Part shown: one piece after another, positions 41,601 to 52,669 of the stretch
How the letters are laid out: each line of letters begins with the position of its first letter
Numbering within the stretch: the stretch's first letter is position 1
Source of the DNA: Trichomonas vaginalis G3
Taxonomy: Eukaryota; Parabasalia; Trichomonadida; Trichomonadidae
Assembly (NCBI RefSeq): GCF_026262505.1
Contig: NC_067203.1
Coordinates: 9,238,001 to 9,302,000 of the forward strand
DNA length: 64,000 bases
Reading direction: 5' to 3'
Translations under genes and position numbers: made by a program
Notes under the pieces: model-generated
The model's input: only the letters and a program-made list of their open reading frames with translations
The model's database searches: none
What the model was told of the DNA's origin: nothing

Positions 41601-41991
41601 TTCGGTTTTCAATTGATGCGACGTTTAAAGGCATTTTTGCTTGTAATGCTGCAGGAATAATAGTATCATCACCTTCAAGTCTTGTTTCGAGTGTATGTGA
41701 GTAAAAACTATTTGTATAAACATCGTATTTCCAAAAAATTGTTCGATATGCGTTAAAAACTTGTGCAAAAACAGGCTCCATTGCGAGATTAAGAGGTTTG
41801 TGTTGGCAGTTTTCCATCAATTCTTCGAAAATATCTTCATTTAACAGCCTTTTTTGTGATAAAACGAACATTTTTTGTTCTCGAATATCTGTAAGAGGTG
41901 GAACTACATCATAATACATTCCACGAAGCTTCTGTGTCCGTTTGCATTGATTTACAAAGGCAGGATCAACAACCCCAATGGTTGTTGACAT
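38671..41991 (-). CDS. GAF-domain 3',5'-cyclic nucleotide phosphodiesterase
   Basis: 1,106 residues. Two GAF-like regions (~200-350 and ~375-530) are followed by a third (~545-790) interrupted by an Asn/Glu/Gln/Pro-rich insert (~610-725). The class I phosphodiesterase domain occupies ~850-1,100. Its metal-site residues are present: the HxxxH of FHDYHHSID (~871), the HD of ISHDSLHDG (~912), ATDMSKHF, and the Asp of KSADLG (~1,016). It should hydrolyse cAMP and/or cGMP in the cytosol, with GAF modules as regulatory sensors, as in PDE2/5/6. The position normally held by the purine-clamping Gln (Q..GFi) is Glu here (SEIPFMNDVL, ~1,067), which could change nucleotide choice or activity. No membrane segments. 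Confidence 0.87.
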   Translation of the reverse strand: MSTTIGVVDPAFVNQCKRTQKLRGMYYDVVPPLTDIREQKMFVLSQKRLLNEDIFEELMENCQHKPLNLAMEPVFAQVFNAYRTIFWKYDVYTNSFYSHTLETRLEGDDTIIPAALQAKMPLNVASIENRIARQKLQVESRSPQLVFPLYLKNGDTIAVIQISRNKGEPTFTDDDIKDATFFMKKFALYGTSVAVSSTQIDTANNLSIVRKTKDVINSLSSVYKTVFEAKDVDFWCYREKENSFFRYDYKEDNFMAVRKNKVGVVGFALMTKVSITERNVKFHSNYHSSVDGNAAEPIMIHIEKLDEIVYAIALRGKSSEGYFSNDQRQTMERISPFAVLSIAYSFKLHPLPKRTTQDTSKPIFDLISFAKEVLKLSEIDKVAVFIENWLSNNFEKVVSVCIKFGKTLVSGYGGDELSLNITGMNDSLMGLCISEQKVQFYDTSDPLFNPAVDSKGNRDVSEVILVPIFSAANETLGAVSVSSKEEFGEIADLVVRKLSAFAVFCGIAIQNALALRVASFCPNMILKAKSEKITSQQEAVDLAFDCFSEIKGVLSASVFLSNGKGGIDKIAGAGNPIDESSDYAILSYKENSPKIFRIPDAAEKPSSPVNDEDPKPAEQINNVQNNDNNADTEQNSQESSNQNENNTEDTNNKENKEPTNNDPLNEPKSEEIKANENQTDNQVEKPNAESNNKCEKKEMPNSVPPTPEVDERGNPVFNQHQIPNINTQNRAMTPYADFYGSYFICSPIISESGNTIGVFQYCVYGPDSIVNAISKAANAAARVSQIAGAEKLVNEMNNEGLENIEGNSVPDSLKTGIDFLSEDFDSSQFNQRELAIAVAEFIEKDGLSKALNINIGLFIEFVREILQNCNATFHDYHHSIDVLTQCIQMCKSSYGQVLLPIERLSLYIAAISHDSLHDGFVNLKLGTPYECLLKFSPMEMRSVDFLRQSVEKFEFLTEKDAKNELLSEASRFILATDMSKHFDLIEEAKKLADSDNFSFEDKETRMKTTEILIKSADLGSANRNGDKADKKGLPDEFFAEGDLSKVKDIVYDKEGNERKNIHWGDSEIPFMNDVLVPTFETLAMLLPDLEDMLKQVKENVEKWSNQ

Positions 41992-42862
41992 TTACAAGAA
42001 AAAAAACGTGTTTTAATTGTCAATTATAAAGTTTACAAAAGATTATTTGTCAAAAAATATATATTAATGTAAGGAAGCATATTATCTATAATTAAGCTTG
42101 TTAAGTATTATAAATATATGGCATTCCAAACGGGAACCGCGGTTGGTTACCATGGATTTCCGTCACCGGTCACATTTTAAAGATTTTTAAAGCCTTATAA
42201 AAATATGCTTTGTAAATCATTTTTTGTAAATCGGCAAAAATTTGGTAATTTTCTTCAACTAATAAATCTGCGAATAGCATTTATAATACAAGAACAATCT
42301 TTTAAAATGCGTTTGATTCATTTTTGTATAATTTCATATAGGCACATATATTCTTCCGGGACTTTCCGTGATTTTACCGTAAAATCATTAGTTTACACCA
42401 ATTTTCCCGTATTTTGAATAGTTTACTGCACTTTTTCCGTAAAATTGAGTTACGGGAATCCGCAAAATTTCCGGACCTCATTTTTCATAGAATATAATAA
42501 TAATATTTGATAAAAAGATATATTATTTATATTTTTGATTTTTGAATTACGGAAAAAGTGAATTGATAACTTGATTTTTTTATGGTTAATTTTTCAAATG
42601 ATATTATGAAGATCTAAAATATTAAAAGTAAAAAATTGAATTACGGAAAAAGTGAGGTCAAAAGTGAAATAAATTTGCAGAACAATTTTCATTGAAATAA
42701 GCTTTATTTTTCATTATTAATAACAATGCAAAAAATATTTATCACGGGTTCAAAATTTAAAATTAAATATTTTAATAATTTACATCTTATTCTTTATTTT
42801 ATATTTAACCCGTGAAAATATCATTTAAAAATTGAATATATTCAAAAAGCTTTATTTTTATT
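41992..42862. other. phosphodiesterase upstream region and probable hAT 5' flank
   Basis: Contains three copies of TTACGGAAAAAGTG: one inverted at 42429-42442, direct at 42547-42560 and 42641-42654. It also contains TCACGGGTT/AACCCGTGA near 42744-42815 and a GC-richer patch (GGGAACCGCGGTTGG) near 42132. The repeated motif may be the hAT subterminal region. The left end of the element could not be fixed. Confidence 0.4.
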
Positions 42863-44972
42863 ATGATTGCATGGGATCCTCATGTATATGATGAGTGGAT
42901 TCCATTTAAGAAGACGAAATATCCACCAACTCCTGAAACATTGGAAACAAAGTGTGGAAAAAATGTTTCACTACGATCGGCTATTATGAGAATGAGCCTA
43001 ATCAATCAGACAAAGGAAGGCTCTTTAAATACTATGCCGAATGTAGTGAAACATTAGTTCAAGGGCAGTTCGTGCGATGCATTAAAAAAAGCAGGAAAAA
43101 TGATTTTAAAGATCATAAGTGCAAATTTTTACTCCCAATGCCCAACTACGTTCCTGCTGAGCACCAAGTTGAGAATACTCAGCAAGCAGTTGGCTCTGGT
43201 AATGATCCTTCGTTAGAAGAGATCATTGCCAGGCTTATTGCGAGCCTAGATATAAGCCTTTATGCCACAATGAAGCCAGCATTTAAAAGCTTCCTAGAGA
43301 GCTTCGCCAAATGGCTTAAAAATAAAGTCAATCGCGAACAGGGCATCAACTTTACAATCCCAGACATTGAGTTCACACGGCGCGGTGTCAGAGAGGCATT
43401 GATTACTTTAGGCAAAACAGACTCCTCTCGGGGCCTAAAGTTCTGCGAGGAACACACAGCAGCCGTCATGGTCTATTCTCTTGTGTGTGCAATCCAGGCA
43501 AAACAGATCGCCACCAATTCTTCGACACAACAATTTCGACTAATTGGACATACGAGGACTACCATACGTGGTTTGATTCTCTTAAGGTTAATAAAAACCA
43601 CGTAGCTGGAGTAGTCGGAGATGGTTTGCCAGCCCAGGTTAAAGGACTCTGCCACTGGAGGCCAGAAGGAGCCCTTTTCCCTGGCTTACAAACCGTGTAC
43701 ATTCGTTGCCTTAACCACGTCTTGAACAATGCTATTGTCCACGCACGTAAGCAATGTCCATTGTTGAATGAACTGATGAATAGAGTTCACCAGATTATCA
43801 TTATCTTTAAGAATCACGATATGAGAGCGAGATACAAGATCAGGGTTCCATCAATCCCGAAAACTCGCTGGCTCTACATATATGATACTCTATTTTTCAT
43901 CTTTGATAATCTGGAAACAATTAATACTGCTTTACGAAGTGGAGATCTTCCACTATCCCTTTCCAGAGCTACACGTGAACAGTTACAATGGACACGTGAT
44001 GGAATTCCTCCACTCTTTAAAGATGCTTTAATGATATTCAAGCCATTAAAGCAACTTCAATTATGGCTGAAATCCAACAAGTCCATGGGTGCTTATGCAT
44101 TCCTGATGATACAACAGTGCCAAGGATGTTGGATGAAATGGCAGGAAGATTAACGCCAGATGGTGAAGAGATTCTCCGATCAATCACTACAATATTCAAA
44201 AATGATATGAAAGAATATGGTAGAATTGATTTGCTTCGGTTTGCTTTCGGCTTTACACCGTTAGCAAGGAAGATCATCAGAGACAAGAAGGGTTTTGGAG
44301 GAAAGACAAGCTATCCACCTATAATGCAGTTGAAAGATGTGCAAGTCCCAACGATTCCTTCCCTGAGGATCATCAATCGCGAGATCACATTTGAGAAACT
44401 CGGCGAAATCCTTGAAGAAGAACGAACAGAACGTGTTGACGAGGTAGCGAGCATGGAAGAGAAAGAAATGAAGAATCCGGCAAGCAGAAGAGGAACAAAT
44501 GCTTAACGACGATCATGCAGCCGAAACAAATGCCGATGGTTCGAGGAATTCCTTGGTCTGGGATGTTGTAGATGAAGAGATAAAAGATCTATACACATTC
44601 ATGATAACAATCCTCAGACAAAGAGCAATTGCCGAATCAACAGTTGATCCAACGATCAATAAAGACGATAGAGCCAAGGAATTGAGTGATGCTTACGATT
44701 TCTTCATAGAGCAAGATGATTCCCATCTTATAAATGGTCATCATCTTGCTCAAAATGATGGCAAGTTTTGGTACATGAATGGCATAAAGCAACTAAAAGC
44801 AATAAGACCAATTGGAAAAAGGATGATGTCACTTTCGTGCAGTGAAGCAGATGTAGAACGTGTAATATCTGAATTGCGAAAGACAAGAAATTCAATGAAC
44901 GAATCATGCAAAGAAGAATATGTAGCATGCCGCTTCTTCATCAAGTTGAATGATGATCAATTTGATATTTGA
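42863..44972 (+). pseudogene. hAT-family transposase, broken
   Basis: The hAT transposase is spread over at least four overlapping frames. The N-terminal segment has a probable BED-like zinc site (TKCGK...KKCF); the frame slips in an A-run at about 42958-42963. The middle carries the hAT core (VAGVVGDGLPAQVKGL and YIRCLNHVLNNAI, the C..H pair). The C-terminal segment is the dimerisation domain (SLSCSEADVERVISELRKTRNS ahead of CRFFIKLN), clearly hATC. The terminal inverted repeats and the 8-bp duplication expected of hAT were not found. Three or more frame breaks make it inactive as read. Codon use is GC-richer than the flanks. Confidence 0.82.
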
Positions 44973-45031
44973 TTTTGTTTTTTAATAAAATTTATTAAAT
45001 AATTTGTTTTAAAAAGTATTATTTTTATTCG

Positions 45032-45294
45032 TAAAGATATTAGACAGAAGGTGGCCAGCCTAATGTCTATCAATCTTTAATATTAGTAGTAATTTCCCGC
45101 ATTTCTGAATGATGATTGATTAGCTTTGTTGTTATTGATGTAAAACTGGATAAGTATTAAATAATTATATTAATCTTGGCCAGGGGACTGCTGATGGCCA
45201 GTCAGCAGCGGCCACTATGAATCATTATAATTATTTAATACCTAAATTGAGGTAAAAAGCAATAAGACTTGCCGAGCCTCATGCCCCTACCTCA
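45032..45294. repeat. cluster of three foldbacks after the hAT transposase
   Basis: Foldback 1: TAAAGAT...AGACA with TGTCT...ATCTTTA (45032-45079) around GTGGCCAGCC. Foldback 2: TATTAAATAATTATA (45155-45169) with its exact complement (45226-45240), enclosing GGCC/GGCC and CTGCTGA/TCAGCAG with loop TGGCCAG. Foldback 3: TGAGGTA (45248-45254) with TACCTCA (45288-45294). The first two share GGCCAG cores. They may mark the hAT 3' end. Confidence 0.65.
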
Positions 45295-46314
45295 TATAAA
45301 TAGAATCACACTTTAGTGAATCAACATCTATAAGAATGAAGTGTTTTGAAGCTGAAATAATATTGAATAGAAATTAATTTTTTCTGAAATTTTGAATGAA
45401 ATTATGGGAAATAAAAAAATTACTAAATATTGTATTCATACAAATATATTATTTTAAAGGAAAAATAGATGCTGATAGAAACGATGAAAATTTTTGAAAA
45501 CTTTACAATTAATTTATGTTCGTTAACCACAGAGCTTGCAATCCAAAGCTCACGTTAGACAACAAGAGTCATGAAGTCTCATACTAAGGGATATCCAACA
45601 TATATTTTAATAATCTAATGTTTGTGACAAATATTCAACATAAAATTAAGTTTTCGTTTCGTTACAAGGCATTCATACTTTGGAGATATCATATTTAATG
45701 TACAGAAAAGTTAATATTAAACAATACATGCTAAAGAATTAATAAATAAGATAATAAAATAAATTTATACGTAATTACTTTCATTTAATATGCTTTATGC
45801 TGTATAATATTGATTAAGAGGCATTAAAAGGTTCCATAGTCTGCTTTTATAGGCAAGATTTTTGATAAAAATTTTAAATTTTGAAAAATGATGAGAAAAG
45901 GAAAAAAAAGGTAAATGAGAGCAAGAGGAGGGAAAAAAAGAAAAAGAAAAGAAAGGGAAGGGAAAAATAAAAGAAAGAAGGACATATAAAAATTTAGATG
46001 CGCATTCTTAATGCCGAGGCGGCTTGCCGCCGAGGCGCGATTTTTTTAGGCCTCTACGGTAACCCGGCAATGTTTTTTTAAATCTTGTACAGCCCTATAT
46101 AAATAAGTCATACACGAAATTAAGAATGGAAATAAGCTGGAGAGCGGGACTATTTGACGGAAATTGCGTTTTTGACTCATGAAGAAAGTTCACAGATAAA
46201 AAAAAATAAATAAAAATAAGTTGATTGTGTTTATGAGATGCTTATTCACCTAGTTATTCACCTAGTCAAAAAATTTATAGGAAGTGACTTGATTTTCAAA
46301 AAATCATTTTTATC
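45295..46314. other. intergenic with purine tract and GC hairpin
   Basis: About 1 kb without a gene. It includes an uninterrupted 45-nt purine run (45923-45967) inside a longer G/A-rich stretch, and a GC hairpin GGCGGC-TT-GCCGCC (46018-46031) flanked by direct GCCGAGGC and followed by a T7 run. TTCACCTAGT is doubled at ~46243-46266. Confidence 0.5.
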
Positions 46315-47514
46315 ATGACAACTCAAACTTGTTTCGATGATGATCCCCGCGTTCAGGAAATATATCGGGCTGGCAATGGCGGTAATGGTACTTGCTGGAT
46401 CTTAAAGATAGATGATCACTATAGAGTTCTAAAAAGACTTTTCAATCGAAGTGGAACTAAAATATCCGAAATGTTTAAGAATGAGCTGAAATTCCAAATA
46501 CCACTCTCTCCAATATACTATGATAACTCACAAAATCATCCTGGCGAACGTTTTGACTGGATTTTGATGGATTATATTCCAGGTAACACTTTAACGAAGT
46601 TAATCAACGGCGGTTACGTTGGCAATCGTGTTAAGAGGTTATACATGCTCGAAATTTTCGCTGCAATTGCTTACCAGTTGACTTTGATGAGAGAAAAGGG
46701 AATAAAGCATTGTGACCTTAAGCCAGACAATATCGTTGTTGATGGTGATATGATTCCTCACATTATTGATTGGGATGATTCTACAACCAGATTTTCGTTA
46801 TCTATTAATGAACGTCACGGAACAATCCCATTTGCTGCTCCAGAAATCTTTTCCGCACAGAGAAAATGCGAATCTGATATTTTCTCATTCGGAGCTATCA
46901 TGTTTAATATGATTACAGAATGTTATCCATTTGCCAGCGCATACATGACGAAAGCAGGCTTACAATCTCTTGCTAGCCAATTCCCTTAACTCCAATTACC
47001 TGATCTCGCTGATGCATTGGACATGCTTGCAGATTTCGAACAAATGGATGATTCAGAAAAAAGCAGCTCCTGATCAATGATTGTTTCATACGTTGAGCCT
47101 ATCCTCATAGAGTATATCAAAGCGGGCGCTAGAGATGACTATATCAATAATGAAAAATTCCAAAATGATCCGTTCAACAGAAGAATTTCTGAGTTGATTG
47201 AATTATGTTGCAAGCAAGAATACGACAGTAGAATCACACCAGAGGATCTCCAGGATAGAATTGATAATCTTGCAAAAGAAACTTTAACAGATCCAAATGA
47301 ATTGGATCAGTACAACAAATATTGCGAGTATTTGTTTTCACTCAAGCAAAAGGAATATGGCACAAAAGAAATGATCGATAAAGCTCAAAAGTTGGGATTT
47401 TACGAAAATGATGATACACTATCAAGAATCATTAAAGCAGAAAATCCAAGCTTTAAAGAGCCAAGATCATCTGTCTTTGCCGCTTTCGTTCAATCATTAG
47501 CTCCAACCAAATAG
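46315..47514 (+). pseudogene. protein kinase gene with two in-frame stops
   Basis: One continuous frame from the ATG at 46315 to 47514, interrupted only by TAA (46987-46989) and TGA (47071-47073). The kinase domain is well kept: Gly-rich loop GNGGNG, Lys40 in YRVLKRL, catalytic HCDLKPDNIVV (~132-142), IIDWDDS in place of DFG (the Asp kept), AAPEIF, and the DIFSFGAIMFNMITE helix. The C-terminal lobe and a helical tail (YCEYLFSLKQKEYGTKEMI) continue past both stops. Trichomonads carry very large kinase families. The absence of frameshifts suggests recent loss, or a truncated kinase still made up to residue 224. Read-through is possible but unsupported. Confidence 0.78.
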
Positions 47515-48643
47515 ATAAATAAATATTCTTTTTTTTTCTTTCTTTTCCTTTTTGCACTTTCAACATCATACCGCTTCTTTCTTAAATGCATATTTTAAAG
47601 TGACACTTTCAACAATAATTTATATTTCAATTATCGAAAGATGTATAGATTGTTATTCTTTCAAACCGTTTCAACATTTATATGGTAATTATAGGTAATT
47701 GTTTTCTTTATATATGAATATACTGGAGTATGCTTGAAATTTCTCGAATCACAAAAGTAGAATATTCAGAGCAGTCATTTATCTACATGATTGCTCATAA
47801 CAAAGTAGAACATTAGATTTACTACGTGTTAAAAACGAAATTGCTAACAATTACTTTATCTTTTCCAAAAAAAGTACCACTATTATGATAAGGGTTCCTT
47901 ACGTTTATTGATGTTCATGGCTGTTTTGCAGTCGGTTGAGCATTAATAGAAATTGACTAAAACAAATGAAGATAGTGCATCAAATCTAATGGATAATGAT
48001 CAGATTTTATAAATTTTATTTGAAATCCAATATAAGAGAGGCTGTATGGGAATGATCAATAGTAAAAGGGGATAAATTTGTTACTTAAGGTCAATCATGT
48101 ATAGATTTTCAAAGCATCGATTTTACAAATATATGCCTTGAGATAGATATTGAAATTCTATCATAAATCAAGTTGAAAAGTTAAGATTCGATTAAATCAA
48201 CCTATAATCGCCAGTTCTTAGAATTGTGGCTACTCCACATGTGATTATATATCATATTTACTATGACCTTTCTTAATAGATCTCTCAAAAAAAGCTTCAA
48301 GGATGCACTAACTTTTATTTAATTTTATCAATAAAAAAAATCTTAGATCTTGTAAATGAATGACGACTTAGATCTTGGTTTCCATGAGATGGAGCAGGAT
48401 ATTCAGAAATTTGCATCTGAACTACCCTATTCGATTAAATACAGAATCCTAGGCCTTTTGGGAACCAGAAATAAGTAGTAAGAATACTTTAAGGCAATTT
48501 TCATTGTCCAATTCGAGGAAATTGACATCTCTGAACCTTTGATGGTCAGGGAGTAGTACTATAGTCCAGGAGGGCAATAACGTATAACTAATATCGCCAG
48601 GAGCACAAATAATTATCGAATCTGATTATATATCTGAAATTGC
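47515..48643. other. intergenic with a short coding fossil
   Basis: About 1.1 kb. TTAAAGTGACACTTT, a near-palindrome overlapping the GTCACTTT motif, lies near 47600. A 40-codon ORF (48356-48478, MNDDLDLGFHEMEQDIQKF...) with further protein-like codons after its stop precedes the LINE. It may be a host fossil or LINE leader. Confidence 0.4.
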
Positions 48644-49888
48644 TTGGTAAACAAGGGAACAATCAAAAGTCACGTTTTTATTCAAATATATTTGAGTAGT
48701 TTTAAATATTTGCTAATTTTTGAAATACTGTGTTCGGGTGAGGAGTCTAGTGGTATGATTCCTGTTTTGGGTACAGGAGGTCCCGAGAAGTTTCCACTGC
48801 AATCGTACGTGTACTGTGGCAACACAGCTATAACAGACAGTTTCACGCCAACCGCGAAAACAATTTTGAAGCCTGAGGAACAAAATTTAGATATCGTTTT
48901 GAAAAATATTGCAGCGTTGAATCCAGAAAATTACTCCGACTTAATCAGGAGCCTATCGAAGATGGAGTTCAGATTAGATTACCCAAAAGAAATAGAGAAT
49001 TACTGGATTTCGGAAAAATTATTTAGCCAATCCATCGCATCATTGCCCATCAGTTTGTTAGTCGCATCCATGTTCTCACCTGAAGACCGTGACTTGAGTA
49101 CAGAACCGTTCCACTGTAACGCTGATGGCTGTAATTTCCATTGTGACAATTGTGAAAGAATGGTTGAACACATCAGAGAGCACCATAACACTGACCCCAT
49201 GATCAATACATTTGAAACAACAGAAGACACATTTAGAAGAATAACGGCCATCAAAATAGACAAGACAGGCATCGAAGAACTTAACCCTCTAAAATACAGA
49301 TGCTCGTATTGCGACGAGTTATTCACCGAAGCAGAAGATCATGCCATCCATATGATTTCACATCTCACAGAAAAATTATCACCAGATATATCTTTCTTTT
49401 TCAACGACATTTTACGCCTTTACAAAACTATCGACAAACCAACAGTACAAAATTTATTTCCAGAAACACAAGTCGCAATTTTTGACACACTTGAAGAAAC
49501 AAACAGATTCAGACTTATCGTAGGAAGAGAAGCCATAGAAACAATTGAAGAAGCATTCCCTCCAAGTCCACCAGGAACAGATCGGAAACCATCCATAATC
49601 ATCACAGACACCTGTCAACTCAGGTTTGTACCATGCATGGATGAACCACCAAAAGGAGATCTCAGAATTTTGACTCTACTTTTAAGAGATTTCAGCGCAC
49701 ACAATATCCCGATTAAATCACTGAACAATAAGGAACTAATTGCTGATAAAGACATCGATTACAGCCCAGATTTTGTCGAAGGAGCTCTAGCCAACGCAGA
49801 AGAACATGATACAACGAACAGCCAGAACAACAATGGAAGATACATTAACTCAGCCGAAAAAACTTACAGAATTTTTAATACAATGTGA
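48644..49888 (+). pseudogene. LINE N-terminal zinc-finger segment
   Basis: Open to 49888 with no clear ATG at its start; the first in-frame ATG is near 48755 (MIPVLGTGGPEKF). Two C2H2-like units are visible: FHCNADGCNFHCDNC...HIREHH and YRCSYCDELFTEAEDHAIHM. In R2-like elements such fingers bind the DNA target. Downstream frames continue the same element. Confidence 0.65.
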
Positions 49889-50175
49889 AGACTACTTAAC
49901 GAACATCAAAACACTTGAAGACTTAGAACGTTTCTACACAACGATTAAAGACTACAGAGTCAACAAAGAGGTTATCGCCGAAGATACACCAATCTTTGTA
50001 TATTTCCTAGTAGAAGAAGGGAAATTACCAAAACCAGGTCTTAGATGCCCACTTGAATCATACGAAGGACACGAAGACAAGGCATTCGAATCACTGAGAA
50101 AACTTTGCGACCACTTCAAAGGAGAAATCGCGAAAACGAGCTTTGACCCAAAGGTTCACACCATAGACATCTGGG

Positions 50176-51939
50176 TTGAATTTTTGGCCCAAGCCTATGG
50201 CACAGGCACGTTTGTCTACAAAGATGAAAACGGAAACATCGACCTTGATACGCACATTCAAATGCCCTTATGCAGACTGCTCATACACGAACAACGACAG
50301 ATCAAAACTCATGGACCACATGAAAACGAAGAAACACGCCAAGAACGTATACATCGAGAGATACGGCTTCTTTTGGGGTATTGTCATAGAAGGAGTCAAC
50401 CGACCAAAAGGAATCGTCTACCCGACACTCAAAGACATCAAAGAACACGCTTGTCGCAAATGTCCAGAAGCAGGATGCAACACATATGTAACAGAATTGA
50501 GCGACATCAAAGAACATCTAAAGAAGAAACATAAGTCTACAACAGCAGGAGTAGACGGAGAAATCGCGCACACTGATGCTACATACTGCTGGATTACCAA
50601 AGAAGAACTCGACGCATTACATGCCGAGAGAGCAAGAGAAAGAGCAGAGCAAGTAGACAACACTCCAGTACAACAGATAATTAATGCTGACAACAATGAA
50701 GAGAACAACGAGAACCAAGAAGACAACGGAAACAACGAAGAAGCAGATGCCCTCGACCCGCCAAATAACACAACAGAGACAGAAGATGAAGCGGTTCATG
50801 CCGTCATCATCAATCCACCAGCAACAGAAGAGGAAGAGGTAGCCATCATCGCCGAGGCAAGAAGAAACATTCCAGAACTCCAACAAGCAGAAGAGAGAGG
50901 CTGCGTTACACCGAAAATGACATCACTCGTCCGATTAAAACTATTGAAAGGAGGAGGAGAACTTTTCAACAAGAAACTCACTCCATTAGCCACAAGATAC
51001 GCAGCTACAGGAAATACAGAAGCAGACAAAATCAAGGTAGATTACTTGACACTAAAATGCAATGCCGCCTTGAGAGAAATGATCTACACCAATAACCACA
51101 GCGAATCAAAGTTTATGACAGCAGAAAATGGAGAAGACACAGCACCACCGCCAAGGATATCGGAAGACACAAGAGATCGCATTCAAAAAGCAGCCAATGA
51201 AATAAAAGGAACTCTCATCAAAGTAGTCAAACACATAAGTCACGCGAGATGCCTCAAAGACAGCACGAGAGACGATGAACACAATAAATTCGTCGAAATG
51301 ATTGCAAAAATCAAAAACGATCTCAGAGATAACAAATTCGAACAATATAACATTGAAGAAATATTTCAAGGACCGATCTCCGACCAGAGTATTCTCAACA
51401 TCGTCAACACGGAGGACAACAACGAATTCATCAAGAAAATGGATTACATTAACCGAATTCTCGGAACACCACAGGATGCATCACCATATGCAAGGAAGAA
51501 GTTACAAGCATGTTTCGCCGATAACCCAACAAAGACTCTCAGAAACATAATCTTAGCCGACAAAGTTCCACAACAATCATTGAAGCCAAGCGAATACCTT
51601 GATTACTACGGACCTCAATGGGCAAACGAAGCTGAAGGCTACGAAAACTTCCTGCATCATGACTACGCGTTACCGGAGAGATATGGCCAAGTTTTCGCAA
51701 ACGACTTCCTCGACTTCATGACAAACGAATCGAAGATCATCGAAGTAATCCGCAACAAGAATCATTTATCGGCACACGGCCTCGATGGAATTCCGAACTC
51801 AGTTTACATGCTATTCCCAGTCAGCGCCGCAAAATTCCTCAGTATATTATTCAGATCAATCATCATATCAGGTCACATCCCAGACTGCTGGAAGCTCTCC
51901 AAGACAGTGATGCTTTTTAAGAAGACGACCATCGTATAG
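50176..51939 (+). pseudogene. LINE segment: zinc fingers and start of the reverse transcriptase
   Basis: Begins in an overlapping frame. Two C2H2 motifs (FKCPYADCSYTNNDRSKL...H and CRKCPEAGCNTYVTEL...H) are followed by an Asn/Glu-rich linker and then the RT fingers region, with the LINE-type entry AHGLDGIPNSVYMLFP and IPDCWKLSKTVMLFKK (equivalent to 'P..W+.s.vvllpK'). The frame ends there; the RT palm is in the next frame. Confidence 0.75.
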
Positions 51940-52015
51940 CAAAGAACTGGAGACCAATCGGCATCACGTCATGCATTACAGAATTTCATGAACTTTAGTC
52001 AACAAAGCGTTACAG

Positions 52016-52669
52016 ATGATCCCAATGTTCCACGCAATGCAAAAAGGTTTCGTTCGCGGAGCAACACTGAGTGAGCACATTGCAGTCGCGAACGAAGTCC
52101 TTTGCCAATCAACCAGAACACAGTCTGAAATGTTCCAAACAGCAATCGATTTCACGAACGCTTTCGGCACAGTTCCTCATCAATTGATCTTTGATTCTCT
52201 CGAAGCGAAGAAAGTTCCCGATTCGATCATCAATCTGCTCAAGGACCTCTACAAAGGAGCAAGAACGGCTATCTATACAAGACATGCACACTCCGAGATA
52301 GTTCCGGTTCGCAGAGGTGTCATCCAAGGCTGTCCACTCAGTCCAATCCTCTTCAACTGCTGCTTAGATCCTTTATTATATGCAGTCCAGAGGAGACACT
52401 TTGAGGATGGTTACAGATTCCAAGACAAAGCAGGACAGTATTCAATTGCCATTCAAGCTTACGCTGACGACGTTCTAGTCATCTCTCCAACACATGAAGG
52501 AATGCAAAGAATCTTAAACACAGTATATGAATTCCAGAAAATTGCGAAACTCAAAGTTGCACCACAGAAATGCGTCACACTTGCCAAAACATCCACTGCA
52601 ATCCAACCTTTCCGCATTGGTCCAGACGAAATCCCAATCAAGACGAGCATGGACAACATCATTGTATAA
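52016..52669 (+). pseudogene. LINE reverse transcriptase palm
   Basis: Contains QKGFVRGATLSEHIAVA, AIDFTNAFGTVPHQLIF (the first catalytic Asp), RRGVIQGCPLSPILFN (the non-LTR GxxQGxPLSP signature) and the catalytic YADD in AYADDVLVIS. It ends soon after the palm, so thumb and any endonuclease are missing. Confidence 0.85.

Larger units (their letters stand above)
48644..52669 (+). mobile_element. non-LTR retrotransposon (LINE) with N-terminal C2H2 fingers, broken
   Basis: About 4 kb in four plus-strand frames: 48644-49888, 49806-50534, 50176-51939 and 52016-52669. In order it encodes two C2H2-like motifs, a linker, two more C2H2 motifs, an acidic linker and a LINE-type reverse transcriptase. 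It lacks the end of the RT region, any recognisable endonuclease and a poly-A tail, so it looks 3'-truncated as well as frame-broken (about three breaks). N-terminal zinc fingers with an RT resemble the R2/R4/NeSL-type LINEs that use a C-terminal restriction-like endonuclease. That clade assignment is inference. Composition is GC-richer than host DNA. Confidence 0.8.

Noticed and set aside
46018-46038. Rho-independent terminator
   Set aside because: The hairpin and T-run look like one, but the genome is eukaryotic, so only a generic barrier role is considered.
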